Below are positions 51,526 through 64,000 of a DNA stretch of 64,000 bases, in pieces; within the stretch, counting starts at the first letter, position 1; every line of letters starts with the position of its first letter. The notes under the pieces are model-generated. The model worked only from the letters and a program-made list of their open reading frames with translations, was not told the DNA's origin and ran no database searches. This DNA is from Pegea sp. RAD2-039 (taxonomy: Eukaryota; Chordata; Thaliacea; Salpida; Salpidae), in contig JAQGEQ010000175.1 of assembly GCA_034620365.1 (NCBI GenBank), positions 1,922,001 through 1,986,000 on the forward strand. The letters are read 5' to 3'. A program made the translations under genes and the position numbers.

Positions 51526-54500
51526 ATGAAGAGGTGAGTACTTTTGAAAATAATTAATTGCTGTAGCTTTGTGGTCAAAATTACAGCTTAAATTTTCAAA
51601 GTCTTTTTACCATATCAAATTATCTTGCTAGTGTGAAAAGCTAAAGCTTTAGAACTATTGAAAAGCTTAAATCTATTAAGTGAATAAGAAAAAAATCTTT
51701 TTGGTTTCTTTTTGTAACCAAACTCTCCTTCTAATAAAACTTTCTGAAAAAATAGATTTCGAAAAAAATACTGCTAGTGAAAAACGCGTAAAGCATAACA
51801 TAAGCGAGAGAGTTTCCTTTCTTTGCTACTCATATATAAACTCATGTAGAAAGCTTGCGCGAAGCCAAAGTAGGTATAGCAACTACAAAGTTATAGGAAA
51901 TTATGTTTAATTAATCAGCTTAGATACGTTTGGTCTACTGTCAAACAACAAACCTTATTTACTTCTTTTTTCTATCAGCAGAGATTTATTAAACTTTTTT
52001 TAGTAACTGGAATATGAGAGTGCTGTCAACATCGTTTACCATTCCCATAAATAGGCATGAAGGTTTGCTGTTCAAGGACCAGCAAATGATTTTTGAAAGT
52101 ACTCAAGCGTTTACAACTTGTCTCAGTGATATGACAATCTACCAAGAAAGGTCTACCAACTCGGGGATTTCAGAAGATCTTCATAAGATATTGCAAGTCA
52201 TTATTAGTTCTGTTGTGTCAGGACGTTTTAATCAAGCAAATCATTCGGTAAGTTATAGTCAGCACCGCCTGTCGAAGAAGTCTATTACTTGGCAGCTTAT
52301 TGGTTTCTTCTTGGCCGCTTTCATGATGATTTCAATTGAAAAAGTGGAATCTGCTGCCGTAAAATTACAAAATTTCACGAGTAAGACTCAAACGCTTTTT
52401 TTGTTACTTCATAACACTTTTATTTATAAATGAATATCATTTAGTAAGCTTTAATAGTAAAAACAGACAAAGACAAGCGATTAATTTTAAGCCAGAAGAG
52501 TTTATTCTTTGATAAGCGGTTTAGTTTTTAAAAGAAAATGTATTTTTGCCTAGTTAAAAAGTTTCACTCATTCGAGTGATAGCTTAAGAAGCCGGAAATC
52601 TTACAACAAACGTGTATTCAAAGTTTCTTCAGTCATTCTTTTAATCGTCTTGTTTTCTCTGAAAAAAAAAGAATCTTAGATAAAAGAATTTTTACCGGAC
52701 TGAACTGATAACGATCTACATCTTTTGTGGTTCGTCTTTGTGATACCAGAATGCACTTCTTTCAATTTTTAAACGTTCGTTGAAAGTAAATTATTGTTGA
52801 AACTTCATAAGAATGAAATTCATTACACAGACTAAGACTGAAGATTCTAACGACGCATGATTAGAGTTTAAAAAGTTGATCGATGGTTATTTATGTTTGT
52901 ATATTTAAGATATATTTCATAAAGTATATCTTTATGTAAAGCAACAAATTAAATCGTTTTGGTTTTAATTCAGTAAAAAAAATCCATACAAAAAGGTTGA
53001 TTATATTAAGAGATAATGTTAGAACAAGTTTTATAAAAGATTTATTAAAAACTAGTCCAAAAGCGTTTTAGACTATTAATCAATGTCACATTCTCTTCGT
53101 TTTCTTTATAACGATATCATTTCTAGACTAACAACTTTTTAATCCAGTTTGATTCTTCTCGTAAACTACTTCTTTTACTATAAATGACAAATGCTAAATT
53201 ATAGCTTACTAAAAATATATAAGCTGGCTTATGTTGAAGTTAAAGCTTTGATATTGTTGTAAAGATGCACAAATTATAAGATTAAAAATTTCAATCAAAA
53301 CTTAATAACAACTAAACCTGTTTAATTAGCTGCAAAAGAATTCAGCGCTTTCTTAATGTTTTGCCTTACAATTTGTAATTTAAATCAAAGTTTTCTTACG
53401 TTGTGATTTTAATAGTGACTCCCACTAATACGTTACGCTCTGTTTTTGGCTAAGTGGTTCATGCTAATGACGATAAGAATAGTTTTGTTGCAATCAAATT
53501 TATGGTGTCAAAGTTTTATGTCAAGGTTTAATAATTGAAATATGCTTGGAGAATATTTCAAACAGGTAAACCCTAGTAGTTAGTCACATTTGTTTAGTTT
53601 GTTCAGCTGCGTTTAGTAAAAGTCAATTGAAAGACGTGCTAATGATCCTAAAAAAGATTCTCCTTACCAAGTCTCCTTTCTTTCAACCTAGTAGCTTTAT
53701 ACAATTCATAACTTTTACCAACTTTCAAATTGATCGAAGTATTCACAATCAAAAAGTGTCTATTCAAAACATCTGTGCCTAATAGTCTAGTGTTATGATT
53801 ATAAGAAGATGTCTTATCTAAGAAATTCTCCGAATAACTCCTTTCAATAATAAAATGTGTGAAATGTCATCTGTTTCTATTAAAATCCCACAAAAATTAT
53901 TTTAGTAGCTAAATTTACATTATTCTTACATAAATATTTACCAGAACAAATTTTTATGTACAATAGTGATTTCAACATGTTTAACTTGACAACATAATTT
54001 TAGTTTATTTTTTACGATAACAGAATATCAGAGTTTCAAGTTTTCCAAACAACCCTCATCCGTAAGTGTTGAAGAATTTTACTAAGGGTTCTTGTAAAAT
54101 TCTTATTTATTTATGAGAACATTGTTTATTCATTATTTGCTGTTAAATGAAACTAAAGGAAATCTGAATGAGATTGAAAGTGGTACTTTACTAAATAAAC
54201 TAACTTGCTTTAAAGATATATATAATATGTAAATTATTGATATTGAGACATTCTATGCTACGTCTTTTCTATTTGAACTGTAATTTTGAATATTGTACTT
54301 TCTATCCTACTTCTAAATTTTTTAGTTTATTAAAAAATATATCTAACAGGTAATGAATGTAATTTAATAAAGATTATTGCTTTGGCAACTTATCATATAA
54401 GATTTTAACGTAACTATAAAAGCTTTAACTATAATTCTTTTGTATTTTCAAAGTTGAAATTGTTTAGAACTCAACATTTTTTCTTCATGAAACTCTTTTT

Positions 54501-57500
54501 CAACTGAACTACTCAAAATGAGATTTAGTTACAATGTGCGCTGTAAAAGATACAAAATCTATTTGTTGTTTACTTTTAGTTTTAAACATATTTAGCTTTG
54601 ATTAAAAAAACTCAGTTGTGGTTCCTAGTTTTATAAATGTTTATAAAATGAGATTTTATCAGACTATTCTTTATTTTGATCTGATATCTTGAGGCTTATT
54701 GTCATAGATGGTGAAATTTATTTAATATTATTCTAACTGCTGTAAGATGAGTAACTTCTTTTAATTTCACTTGTTATTAGTCTATCAGTGACTAATGTTT
54801 TGTGATAAATGACATTATGTATAAAGTTCAATAAAAGGTAGAGATATAGTTGTATCAAGAGACAGTTTTTTTAAATTTGAATTCTTATGAAGTTTTGAAA
54901 ACTTGGAATATAATCGTTTGTTAATTTTTGGGGCTAATCGAAGATAATTGCTTTACTGACTTTAATTGATAAAATATATTTTCTCATCTTATTTCTTTTG
55001 TTGTATTATTTTTAATTCAATTTAAATCTGTTTTACCTATAAATTATCAAATTTGCTAAAACCAACACGCAGTGAACACACTAAGTAATTCCTAGTTGAA
55101 GTCATAAGAGCAACACAAAGATATCGTGACGTCAACAAGACCACCATGCTAGTCGAAACTTGTGTAGAATCTTCTAATTGCTTTTAACTTCAAATCAGTT
55201 AAGAACAATCTGCTTGCAAAACTTACAAATAAATTCTATTAAAGTCATGAGAAAGGAACTTTTAAAGCTCTTGTTGTGTTACTATTTAATGCCAATGTCT
55301 AAACAGTCAGTGTTTTGCTTTGATGAACAGGTACTACAAAACCGAATGTCGTAAAAACAAGAAACAATAAATCACTTTTCAATCTACTAAAAATAGATCA
55401 TCTCCAACCCTTAGATGTCTTATTTTTCATATCGTTTGCTTTATCTTTAGAAATTATAATTTTTGTTTGAACCACATAAAAGGCTGATTGGTAACATCAT
55501 GAAACGTGTTGGTGTCACGTATAAGGTTTCCGCACTGAGCTTCTGCTGTTATAACGAATGGATAATGTGGGAAATAAAGTAAACAGTTTTGCATAATTAC
55601 CCTTTTTATGCTATATAATGTGATGAAATAAAAAGCTGAGTAGGCTACTGCTCTTTTTCGTTTTTTTTTCTTAACCAAAAAATAAAACTTATAAACTTAT
55701 GTTTGAGCTCAAAATTTTTTCTTTTTGTTTTTGGACTGCGATATTTCCAACATAGTAATCTTAAACCTTAGTAAGAACAGTTCTTAGGTAATTTTTATCC
55801 AAATAAGAACATAATTTGCAGTGATATTTTATGAAAAGTTCAAATACTTTGTTTAATTAAGTTTTACAAAACTATCAATTCTTATTTAAATGCTAACTTC
55901 AGTATGTAAAATATGAACACCTCTTCCAAGGTACTGAATGGGTAATTAAAAAATTACTTTCTACGTTTTTATTATGTTGTTAAACCTTTGTTTAAATTAA
56001 AATTCATTTCAACGCAGTTATTTCAAGATTCTTGAATGTAACGTATATTTTCATGTTTAATAAAAACACATTTTAATTTATCTTTTCTGTTTTCTAAACT
56101 TCTGAAAAATTACTCTTTTTATTTAGTTCTAAGTAATCAATCTTTTGAAATAATAAAACGATCTGATTGACTTCTAAGAAATGTTGCAACTTTCAAAATG
56201 ATTAATAAAGTATTTTCAATGTAAAATAACCGAATTATAACAAATATATTTTGCTTAAATCATAATTTTAAATGTTTTAGGTATTGATCAAACAAGAAAT
56301 AGCGTGGGATGTATTGTCCGGGAAGAGTTAGTGGATGTTAGACCTTACATCCAAAATCATACTCTCAGCTCTACATTTGAGCCACCTGTTGTTTTACATC
56401 AAGTTTGTACTGGTCATTGTCCTGGGTTTCCTGAAGAACAAAGCTGCAAAAGTGTCAAAACCTACACCCAAATAGTTAAGGTTTGAATCTATTTTCTAGT
56501 TTTATTGACTTCGTTTTACATCAATTTCGAAAATGTTATCAAATTTAATTTTTGTGTTAATAATTTTACTAAATGTTTGCTACCAGCTTCTTTTATTAGG
56601 ATTAGTAATAAATTTTATTAAATTTCAAAATAAAACGTTAGAAAACTAATATTTGATGTTGGTTTATGTAAAAATTGATTTAATTCATCTAGTTCACATC
56701 TCTTATATTAATTTTTGATTAATCTGATTGATTTGATGACATTAACCTCATCTGGTTTACATTTAGGTTTCACACACAAATGAAAACTTTCATGGTGAAG
56801 TTGATGTCCTTGTTATTCATGATGAAGCATGCATGTGGTCAGTAGAAGATTTTAAAAGTTTTTAACATTAAAATATTTTCAGTTACATATTTTTTAATGT
56901 TCTTAAAGTAGATTAGCTTTGTTGCTTCTGTTATAAGCAATCGAGTCTTTAGCAACATTGATTAATAAAAGTAAGGTTTGTATTTACGACGTAACTTATT
57001 GGATCAGTTTTATTAACCTAAGAATCTTATACTAAAAAGACCTAACACGTTTGTAGATTCTAGTTTAAATCGAACTGTTTGAGAAGAACACTTTTCTATA
57101 ATATTTTATAATAATAAATTATATCGTTTTAAAAATTTTGATTTTTGAAAGCAATATCTGTTTCTGTTTTTTCGTATCTGATATTTTATTATCGCTGACA
57201 CTTCAAATTTAAATGTTAACCAAATTTTATGCAGTCCTCACAGACCTATCATTCAACCTACTCATACACCGAAGCTTACTCGAATTCGATGCCAAAATAG
57301 ATGTCATTTCTATCGGAGTAAACTTAAATTGTGTGAAGTAAAAAGATCGACATGTTTCAACCATAAAACAAGACAAGCTGCCAAATTATGCAGGTGACTG
57401 ATTTCATTGAATCTTTGTTGATATTAAAGTTATTATTAGCAATCTTGAAATCACTAATATCTTACAAATTATCTTTTAGACAAAAACATAAATTATCATC

Positions 57501-57644
57501 TGTTAAAAGAATAATAATTGATTGCGAAAACTTTTTAAAGTTTTGTTTCTTTCTTAAAACACATAAAATTAAAAAAAAAATAAACGAGATGTTGAATTTT
57601 ACAGGCATTGTCGAAGTCGAAGTCACTCTCGACAAAATATTTAG
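51526..57644 (+). CDS. PDGF/VEGF-like cystine-knot growth factor
   Basis: Six exons: 51526-51533, 52004-52380, 56281-56480, 56767-56837, 57235-57393 and 57605-57644, giving 284 residues. The knot domain (about residues 134-225) opens GCIVREELVDV, has PPVVLHQVCTGHC and then a third-strand cysteine in EEQSC, and ends VDVLVIHDEACMC, the spacing of PDGF/VEGF ligands. All six knot cysteines are present. The two that normally form interchain disulfides are not: Val stands in the PPC position and His in the last-but-one position of the CxGxC motif. After the knot comes a basic, Cys-rich tail with six or seven cysteines that may bind glycosaminoglycans. The first ATG is set by a GTGAGT donor at 51534 that joins in frame to the acceptor TTTTTTTAG at 52003. 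A hydrophobic segment, ITWQLIGFFLAAFMMISI, lies at about residues 97-114, so entry to the secretory pathway would be by a signal anchor or an internal start. The family signals through receptor tyrosine kinases. Confidence 0.78.
52381..56280. other. Large intron of the growth-factor gene
   Basis: This 3.9 kb intron separates the N-terminal/hydrophobic exon from the knot exons; both borders (GTAAGA donor, TTTTAG acceptor) agree in phase 1. GC-richer patches lie near 55070-55240 and 55480-55560. The first contains a perfect TGACGTCA, and the second an inverted CCAAT (GATTGG). No exon is seen inside. Confidence 0.6.
55127..55134. promoter_or_regulatory. Perfect CRE-like palindrome TGACGTCA
   Basis: The full cAMP-response-element palindrome lies in a GC-richer patch of the growth-factor gene's large intron, about 1.15 kb before the knot exon. 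It may be a CREB/ATF site in an intronic enhancer or internal promoter. A chance match is possible. Confidence 0.3.
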
Positions 57645-60600
57645 ATTCTGAATGAACGGAGACGTTGATTTGCTTTTACAACTATCTGGATGCTTAAGCA
57701 AAGTAGAAGTATACATTAATAAAGATCTGATATGTGAACTGCAGGGCTAGATGATGAGGAACAAGTAATTTGATATAATATTTATTGAGCTTTTTACAGT
57801 CTTTAGATCACAAATAAATATTCAACTTTATTGAAATTTTTTACTCTATGTTGCTTCTTCATTTTTGGGTATTCAAATATTATTTGATGTAAAAAAACAT
57901 TTATTCCACACACTTGAGTATTTAAAAAAATATGGCAACGGTTATCTAAGCCCCAGATACTTATTTATAAATACGACCGATTTGCAAGAAAACTTTAAAA
58001 CTTGTAAAAATATCAAAGATGATCTTGTATCCTTTTATGTAAAACGTTGATTTTCGATTAAATTAACTGACACAAGAATTTTATAGCTAAATTCTTGCCT
58101 CTTAGTTTATCGGGCTGCGTTTATCACTAATACTTAACCTGCCTTTGATATGCCATTCAATGTTTTTGTTTCAAAAGTAATATTGGTTTTACCTTTTTGC
58201 TAATCAAAATATTTAAAACCAGATTATATGATTGAATTTTACCACTGAAGTTTATAACACAAGTTGTTTTCAGGATACTAAAAATATTTACAATTATCAT
58301 TGCCATTAATTAATGAAGATTACAAATTTTAAAGTTATCTAATTTCTATTTATTTTTGTACAATCGACTTTTTCATGAAAATAATTTCTATTTTATCTGA
58401 TTACTTGTTTTTATTGTATAATGGGAGTCTATTGAGTTTAATAAATAAAGAGTATTTACAAATTTATGAGTATAAACCTTTTTTCTAGTTTTCTAGGTAC
58501 AAAAAACAATTATGCAAAAGTTTAATTAATATTTGTAAGCCAAAATAGTAAAGTAAAAAGTTGTTGAGAAAAATTTTAGCTAATAGAATTAATTTTGTTT
58601 TTTGACTAAATGTATTTCATTTCAATTGTATACCCATGTTTTCACTTTCACAAGGCTATTTGATCTTATTTTTTATTTGAAGTTTAATTTTTTTCTCATA
58701 AGGTTTGCAGCTGTAACTTATAAGAGGAAAAATCGTTATTTTCAAAACGCTTTTTTTGATTTAAATCTAAAGCGAATAAATTCAGATCTTTATCATTAAG
58801 ACTTAATGTATAGGATTTGATCTAAATACTTTAAAGTTTTCTTAATTATAAGTTTAGCTTATAGAAATGCTAGCGAGATACTATCTTTTTCTTTCAGTAT
58901 GTGAAAAATATATGACAGCAAAACACATATCACACCTTTGATTTCAATTTTATTTCTTATCATTATGTGTCAACTATCTACACCTAAATATCACAACCCT
59001 TATCTAATGAATTTGTGATTATTAACAGGCTACATCGAAAAAGTCAGTTCCTGGATTTCAATCTTATCTCAAATTTAATCAATATTAAAGTTCCAAGCCT
59101 CAGCTTTTGATCAACACATTTACCACGCAGCTGATGATTGGTTTATCATAACAATTCTAAAAGCACAGTTTTGATTTTAACCAGGCTTAAATAAAATGCT
59201 ATTAACCAAATATTTTCACGGTTAGATGAAAATGAGAATAATATTTTTGTCGATTTTCAATTAAGGTTTTCTAAAAAGTTGTAATGATAAGTTAAAATTT
59301 ATATTTAAATTATATTAACAGTTGTGTCAAATAAACACATACCACAAAAACTTTAAATTTAAACAAATTATTCAACCTATTATACATCAAATCTAAAGTT
59401 TCAATTTTTAGATCTGTAAAAGCAGTAAAAATTAGATCTATGTTTTGAATGTTGTCTCTACAAAAATTAAATAGAAAGCAACAAGAAAAAATTAATCCAG
59501 AAAAGTACTTAGAAAAAATACAAATCTCAATTAAAACATCATCTTTGAAATTAAAGTAAGATCTGTCTGTCAGACATATATCTGTAAAATAATTTTCTAA
59601 ATGACAGCTAAATATTTTTGATCAAGAAGTCATATGACAATTTTAACTGTACTAGCTTTTAATTTAAATGTCGCACCCTATACAACAATTTAATCAATCT
59701 AAATAAAGAAACAAATTTAAGGTATGCAAACGAAAAATGTTATCTACATAATTTTAAATTTTATAATTATTAAAGATTTTCACGCATTCTATAAATGAAT
59801 TTACTGATAAAAATTTTGTATAAAATTATTCTTAAGCTCAGTAATAACATCATGGTTTTGATTAGAACATCCGATAAAATAAATGTTATAATTCAAGCCT
59901 AGTTAGTACAAATAGCTAAAAAAGACTTTTATAAAATAAAGTATTTATATATAAGTATATAGTAGTCGTACAACCTTTATTTGAACAAAATTAAATCTTT
60001 TAAACTCATTAAATTATTGTATATTTATTTTGAAGATAAATTTATTGACAACAGATTATTACGCTTTTTTAACTTGAAGATATAATTTTTACTAAAACTA
60101 AAATTTGTCAAGGAAATTGGTTGCTATCTTCAATATTTTTTTATAGATGACAAGACACATTGTAATCTGTTTTGAATCGCTTCATCAGCTTAGTGACTTG
60201 GTGTTATGTAACCTCTTTAATAAATTTTTAAGAAAGTATGATCAAATTATTAAATCCAAATTAAAGTCAGTTTAAAAAACTAAATTACAAATATGAAGAA
60301 AGCTTCAACAGATTAAACAAGTTTTTTTATTATACAAAAAAAGTAAATGAAGAAATATTCAATAAAATATCTTATTTATTAACTAGTTTATAAATGCTTG
60401 AATATTATCACTTTTGTTGTCAGGTTTTGGTTCTTTTTAATTATTCAAAGTAATCATTTAACTTTTGACATTTATATTAAGATTTTGAGTCATCGATTAA
60501 TTTTTATTGCCTCATTTAAAGCTTTCTTTTTTCTAGTATATAATTGAATAAGTAAACATATTTTTTCTCTGACTCTTAATTGCTATTCATTCAATAGTTC

Positions 60601-63339
60601 TGTTATTTTAGAATATTTCATTAATAAAGGAATTTTTTCAATGCAAATATTTTCTTTTAATATTTAAGTAAATATAGAAGATTATGAATATTTTTAAAAA
60701 CTAATTCTTTAGTTTCAGCTTCATTTGAATTTAATTTATTAAATAGTTTTTCGTTATCTTTACCATATTTCGATGATTAAAAGCTTATAATCTCTTTGTA
60801 TAAATTTCTATGGTGTAGGTGGAAACATTTTTATTAAAAATCAGATGACATCAAGGTCTAAATTCAAGGAAAATAACCTTCAAATTTTATTCAATTGTAA
60901 GCTAGTTACTTGTTTACTTAGATTTCAGATAATTTACATAAAGAAAACTTTGTTTGATTTCTGGTTAGTATTTCAGCTTTAATTCTAATGATAAAATTGA
61001 GCAATAAAGAGGATAGTTATTGTATTTTCTGAGTTTTAAGGTATTTTCCAAAAATAACTTTAATGCATTCCACTAGATATTGTATAAGTGAAAGGCTTTG
61101 CAATTATTTTAGATCTATACTATGTAAGTTTCAACAAACTTGTTTTTTTAATGAGGTTCTATATTTATTATGCTTGTATTTTTAAATAAAGTCTATCGAT
61201 TTTTTGTTCAAAAATTTGAATTTGTTAAAAAATTTAATATTAAAGAGATAAATTAGTTTTATTTACTAAAGAAGCCATTGTGAGTTAAACTATTTGATGT
61301 AAAATAGATTTTGCTTAATTGAGCATAGAACCAAGCTCTTGAAAAAGCCATCTTACACTTACATCAGTTCAAATACTAAATCGCTTACACTAAATCCTCA
61401 AGTTTCTTATCAGAATCTATTGTTTATTACATTTAAAAATTTTCTAAAATGTTGTTTTTGGGATTTGAATCTAACTGAAATAACAGACCAGGGCCTTGGT
61501 CATGAACCTTATTTTCTAACGTGAATTGTACTTATTTCAGCTGCATTGGATTATATATTGATTGATAACTGTAGAGTTTCATAATTCTTTGATTAGAGTA
61601 ATTGATACAGACAATTCTAATGTTGCTTGCAACCAGTTAAAGATGAATTATCTGACTTTGAAATCATGTTTGTTTCATTTTCCTATTAATAAGTTCGCTT
61701 ACATATTATTTAAGATTGATTGCTTATTGTAAATTTTTGCTTTTAATTATATATTTTTATACTAAAACTTGACGATAAAATTGTAACGAAAATAATATCT
61801 GTTGCTCTTCATATCTCCTTTGATTCTTTTTACTATTAATTTTGTGAATTAATGGAACTGAGCTTATTAAAGTTTTACTTTGACAGTATATATACTAAAA
61901 TTTAAAACATATATAGAAAGTATTAGTATAAGCTCTGCATAAAGATGAAATGAATGAAATTTATTTGACAAATGACAATTTTTTCACAATTTAATACTTG
62001 TCGTAAATTTTAGATATACAGTTTTCAACAGTTTGCAAAATTTATTATTTTTTAGTCGAAAATAACTTAGTAACTTCAATGTAAGTCTAAATAATATTTA
62101 CTCAAGATTTTATTTTTATATTCTTATTTGTATACTGAACTATTACTAACATAAGTTAAATGTAAGTAGTCTAATTTCTCATAAAAATTTCAATGATTCG
62201 GTTTGAAAAGTTCTAATGACCCAGCGAAACATCTTCAAACACACTAAGCAGATAGATTGAGATTATTATGGAGAAAATTGATATATATTGTTTTCAGATT
62301 AACAAATTAGTAGATACTTAGGATAAAGAAAATTTGATTAAACCTTGTTTTTTATTCAAATTTAAAATTCTTACTATTTATTCGAGGGACCACACCTAAT
62401 AATTAACTAATAATATTATCAAATTAATTACACCAAATTATCATTGTATTAGTTATATACTTAAAGTTTTGAAGCATAAAATTTTTTAATTTATAATCAA
62501 AATGTGATTAAGCAGATGAAACATAATAAATAGTTTGTATAAATTCAACAAGTTAAAAAACTTTTGAGTATAAAGAAAACTATTTCTCTTTAGAATCAGA
62601 ATGTTTATCTTGTAAATAGGCATAAGATGAAGAAATTTTATTTAGTAATTTCTCAATTTTAAGATTTACTTTTGAAATACTTTGTAGCTAATAGTTCATT
62701 CAACCTACTTTTTTTTACCAAGAACTTTGGAATGTTGCTTTTATATAATTAATTCTTTCTATCATCGCTGTATTTTCCATATTTTTTTTATAACAACTAA
62801 ACACTTAACATCTATTTGATAGTAACAGTTCATTAAACTTCAATTTTAATTCAAATTTCAACGGTTTGATTCATTCAAAATACTGAATTGTAACAATTCT
62901 ACAATTGTTATGATTATAACGAATATAAAAATTGTGTTTTTCAAAATTTTATTTGAAATGATATACTTAACTCAAGTTTTTTTTAATCTACGATTTTTCT
63001 TATACTTACTTTGATATTTCAAAATTTCTTATAGTAATACGCGACTACCTAAAATTCATATGAAAATGTGTAAAATTAATGTACTATTCGGATTTTTCGG
63101 TCTTGCTTTCTTATATTACACAAGCCTTAAAGAAATATTATACTTAACAAAAAAACCTTTGTGCTAGCAAAACCTTTTTTATAGTTAGACAAGCATTAAG
63201 ATATGAATACTATGTCTTTTCTAATATTACAGCAATGAGGTAATAGCAATATCTTATACTTCAGTAGTAACAGCTTATCTTCAAGTTTACATATATCTAT
63301 TTAAACAAAGAACTAATCAATGCGATCATCTTAAAGATC
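57645..63339. other. Gene-free AT-rich region
   Basis: Apart from the polyadenylation signal near its start, I see no coding region, RNA gene or clear repeat on either strand. A short less AT-rich patch at 61450-61520 (GGGATTTGAATC and CAGACCAGGGCCTTGGTC) is unexplained. Confidence 0.5.
57718..57723 (+). terminator. Polyadenylation signal of the growth-factor gene
   Basis: AATAAA on the plus strand, 74 bases downstream of the TAG stop at 57642-57644. Confidence 0.55.
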
Positions 63340-63960
63340 AAAAAGTGCATTACCCCATCATCTGATTTTAAATGGCACAATTATGTTTCCAAAATCTTTG
63401 CAAAATCAATCAACCTTGTCTACCGTATTATAAAGACCTTTAATTCTAAGGACCCATACTTCTTTATAAATCTCTTCAAATTGTTCGTACGTCCAATTCT
63501 TGAATACAATGTTAGTGCATGGATGCCATTTCAAGTTGGAAATTGAGTCTGTTCAGGCAACATTTACGAGATTGGTATGCAGTAAGCTTGATATTAAATA
63601 CTTACAAAGTTATGAACATCGTCTTAGCTTCTTAAATTTAGATACTTTGGAAATTCGACGGATTCAATACTCAATTCCTATTTTTTTTAAATTATCCACA
63701 ATTTAGTTGGCCTTCAATTCAAAACTTTCTTTTCCATTAGTCCTTCCCTCAAGTTATATCAACTCAAACGACACACATTACATCTTAATAAGCCTATATC
63801 ACCTGGTACGTTAATGAGAGCAAACTTTTTCTCATACCGCACAATTAGTACTTGAAACCAGCTGCCATCAGACATTGTCAAGTCAGAATCACTCGTGCTG
63901 TTCAAGCTGAAGTTGAACCGTTTAATATTGCCGACATTGTCATTTATAAACTGTGAATTG
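63340..63960 (+). mobile_element. Decayed 3' end of a non-LTR retrotransposon (CR1/Jockey-like LINE)
   Basis: Three frame-broken pieces read as the C-terminal end of a LINE reverse-transcriptase ORF. From about 63361 the reading is DFKWHNYVSKIFAKS, then LFVRPILEYNVSAWMPFQ, ending at a stop at 63544. After a one-base shift at about 63542 come IESVQATFTRLV, YEHRLSFLNLDTLEIRRIQY and a stop at 63704. From about 63769 comes RANFFSYRTIST, a TGA where the family has Trp (WNQLP), and SESLVLFKLKLNR. These are classic landmarks of the CR1/L2/Jockey group thumb and C-terminus. Two stops and a frameshift show it is dead. Its exact 3' end is not clear. Confidence 0.82.
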
Positions 63961-64000
63961 TTTTACACTTATATATTTAACGTTCTATGCAATTATTCAC

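Noticed and set aside
55454-55678. 74-codon minus-strand ORF inside the growth-factor intron
   Set aside because: Part of it reads like a protein, but there is no recognised family or compatible exon, and most of its length is biased by AT content.
57388-57716. Overlapping ORFs on both strands around the last growth-factor exons
   Set aside because: They read through the intron and final exon in the wrong frame; the spliced reading keeps the cysteine-rich tail.
1-64000. CRISPR arrays, operons, ribosome binding sites, rRNA and tRNA genes
   Set aside because: The window is eukaryotic; no regularly spaced repeats, no rRNA and no complete tRNA cloverleaf were seen on either strand.

Overview
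This window is nuclear DNA from an invertebrate metazoan. It is strongly AT-rich. Every recognisable gene is split by GT-AG introns, most of them 50-250 bases long, and the protein families are animal ones: CUB, MAM, LDLa, TIL, FN3, PDGF/VEGF, CEP128 and WDR83. The phylum cannot be fixed from the sequence alone. AT-richness, short introns, a decayed CR1/Jockey-type LINE and large gene-poor stretches fit several groups, including flatworms, rotifers and some cnidarians.

Layout. (1) Bases 1-15435, minus strand: one very large secreted or extracellular modular gene, N-terminus at 15435, running off the window at base 1. I traced 46 exons, which encode about 2,480 residues so far. The order is signal peptide, CUB, MAM, LDLa, TIL, FN3, CUB, MAM, a Ser/Thr repeat, thyroglobulin-1, TIL, then a long tandem array of FN3-like domains interrupted by a Thr/Pro/Glu mucin-like repeat exon. 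(2) 15436-20103: non-coding. (3) 20104-22739, minus strand: complete six-exon WDR83 (MORG1) orthologue, perhaps with an extra 5' exon near 23.7 kb. (4) 22740-26182: head-to-head intergenic interval holding a small CpG-rich island. (5) 26183-31425, plus strand: 25-exon CEP128 orthologue of 1,047 residues. (6) 31426-51525: about 20 kb with no gene I can support. (7) 51526-57644, plus strand: PDGF/VEGF-like cystine-knot ligand of 284 residues in six exons. (8) 57645-63340: no gene seen. (9) About 63340-63960, plus strand: the 3' end of a broken non-LTR retrotransposon.

The genes do not form a pathway or operon. The most unusual content is the giant modular protein, whose N-terminal block of domains is duplicated and whose C-terminal half grows by two-exon FN3 units with uniform phase-1 introns. 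Second is the growth-factor gene, which keeps the six knot cysteines but lacks both cysteines that usually make the interchain disulfides. All exon joins were worked out by hand by matching splice sites and reading phase; none has transcript support here.
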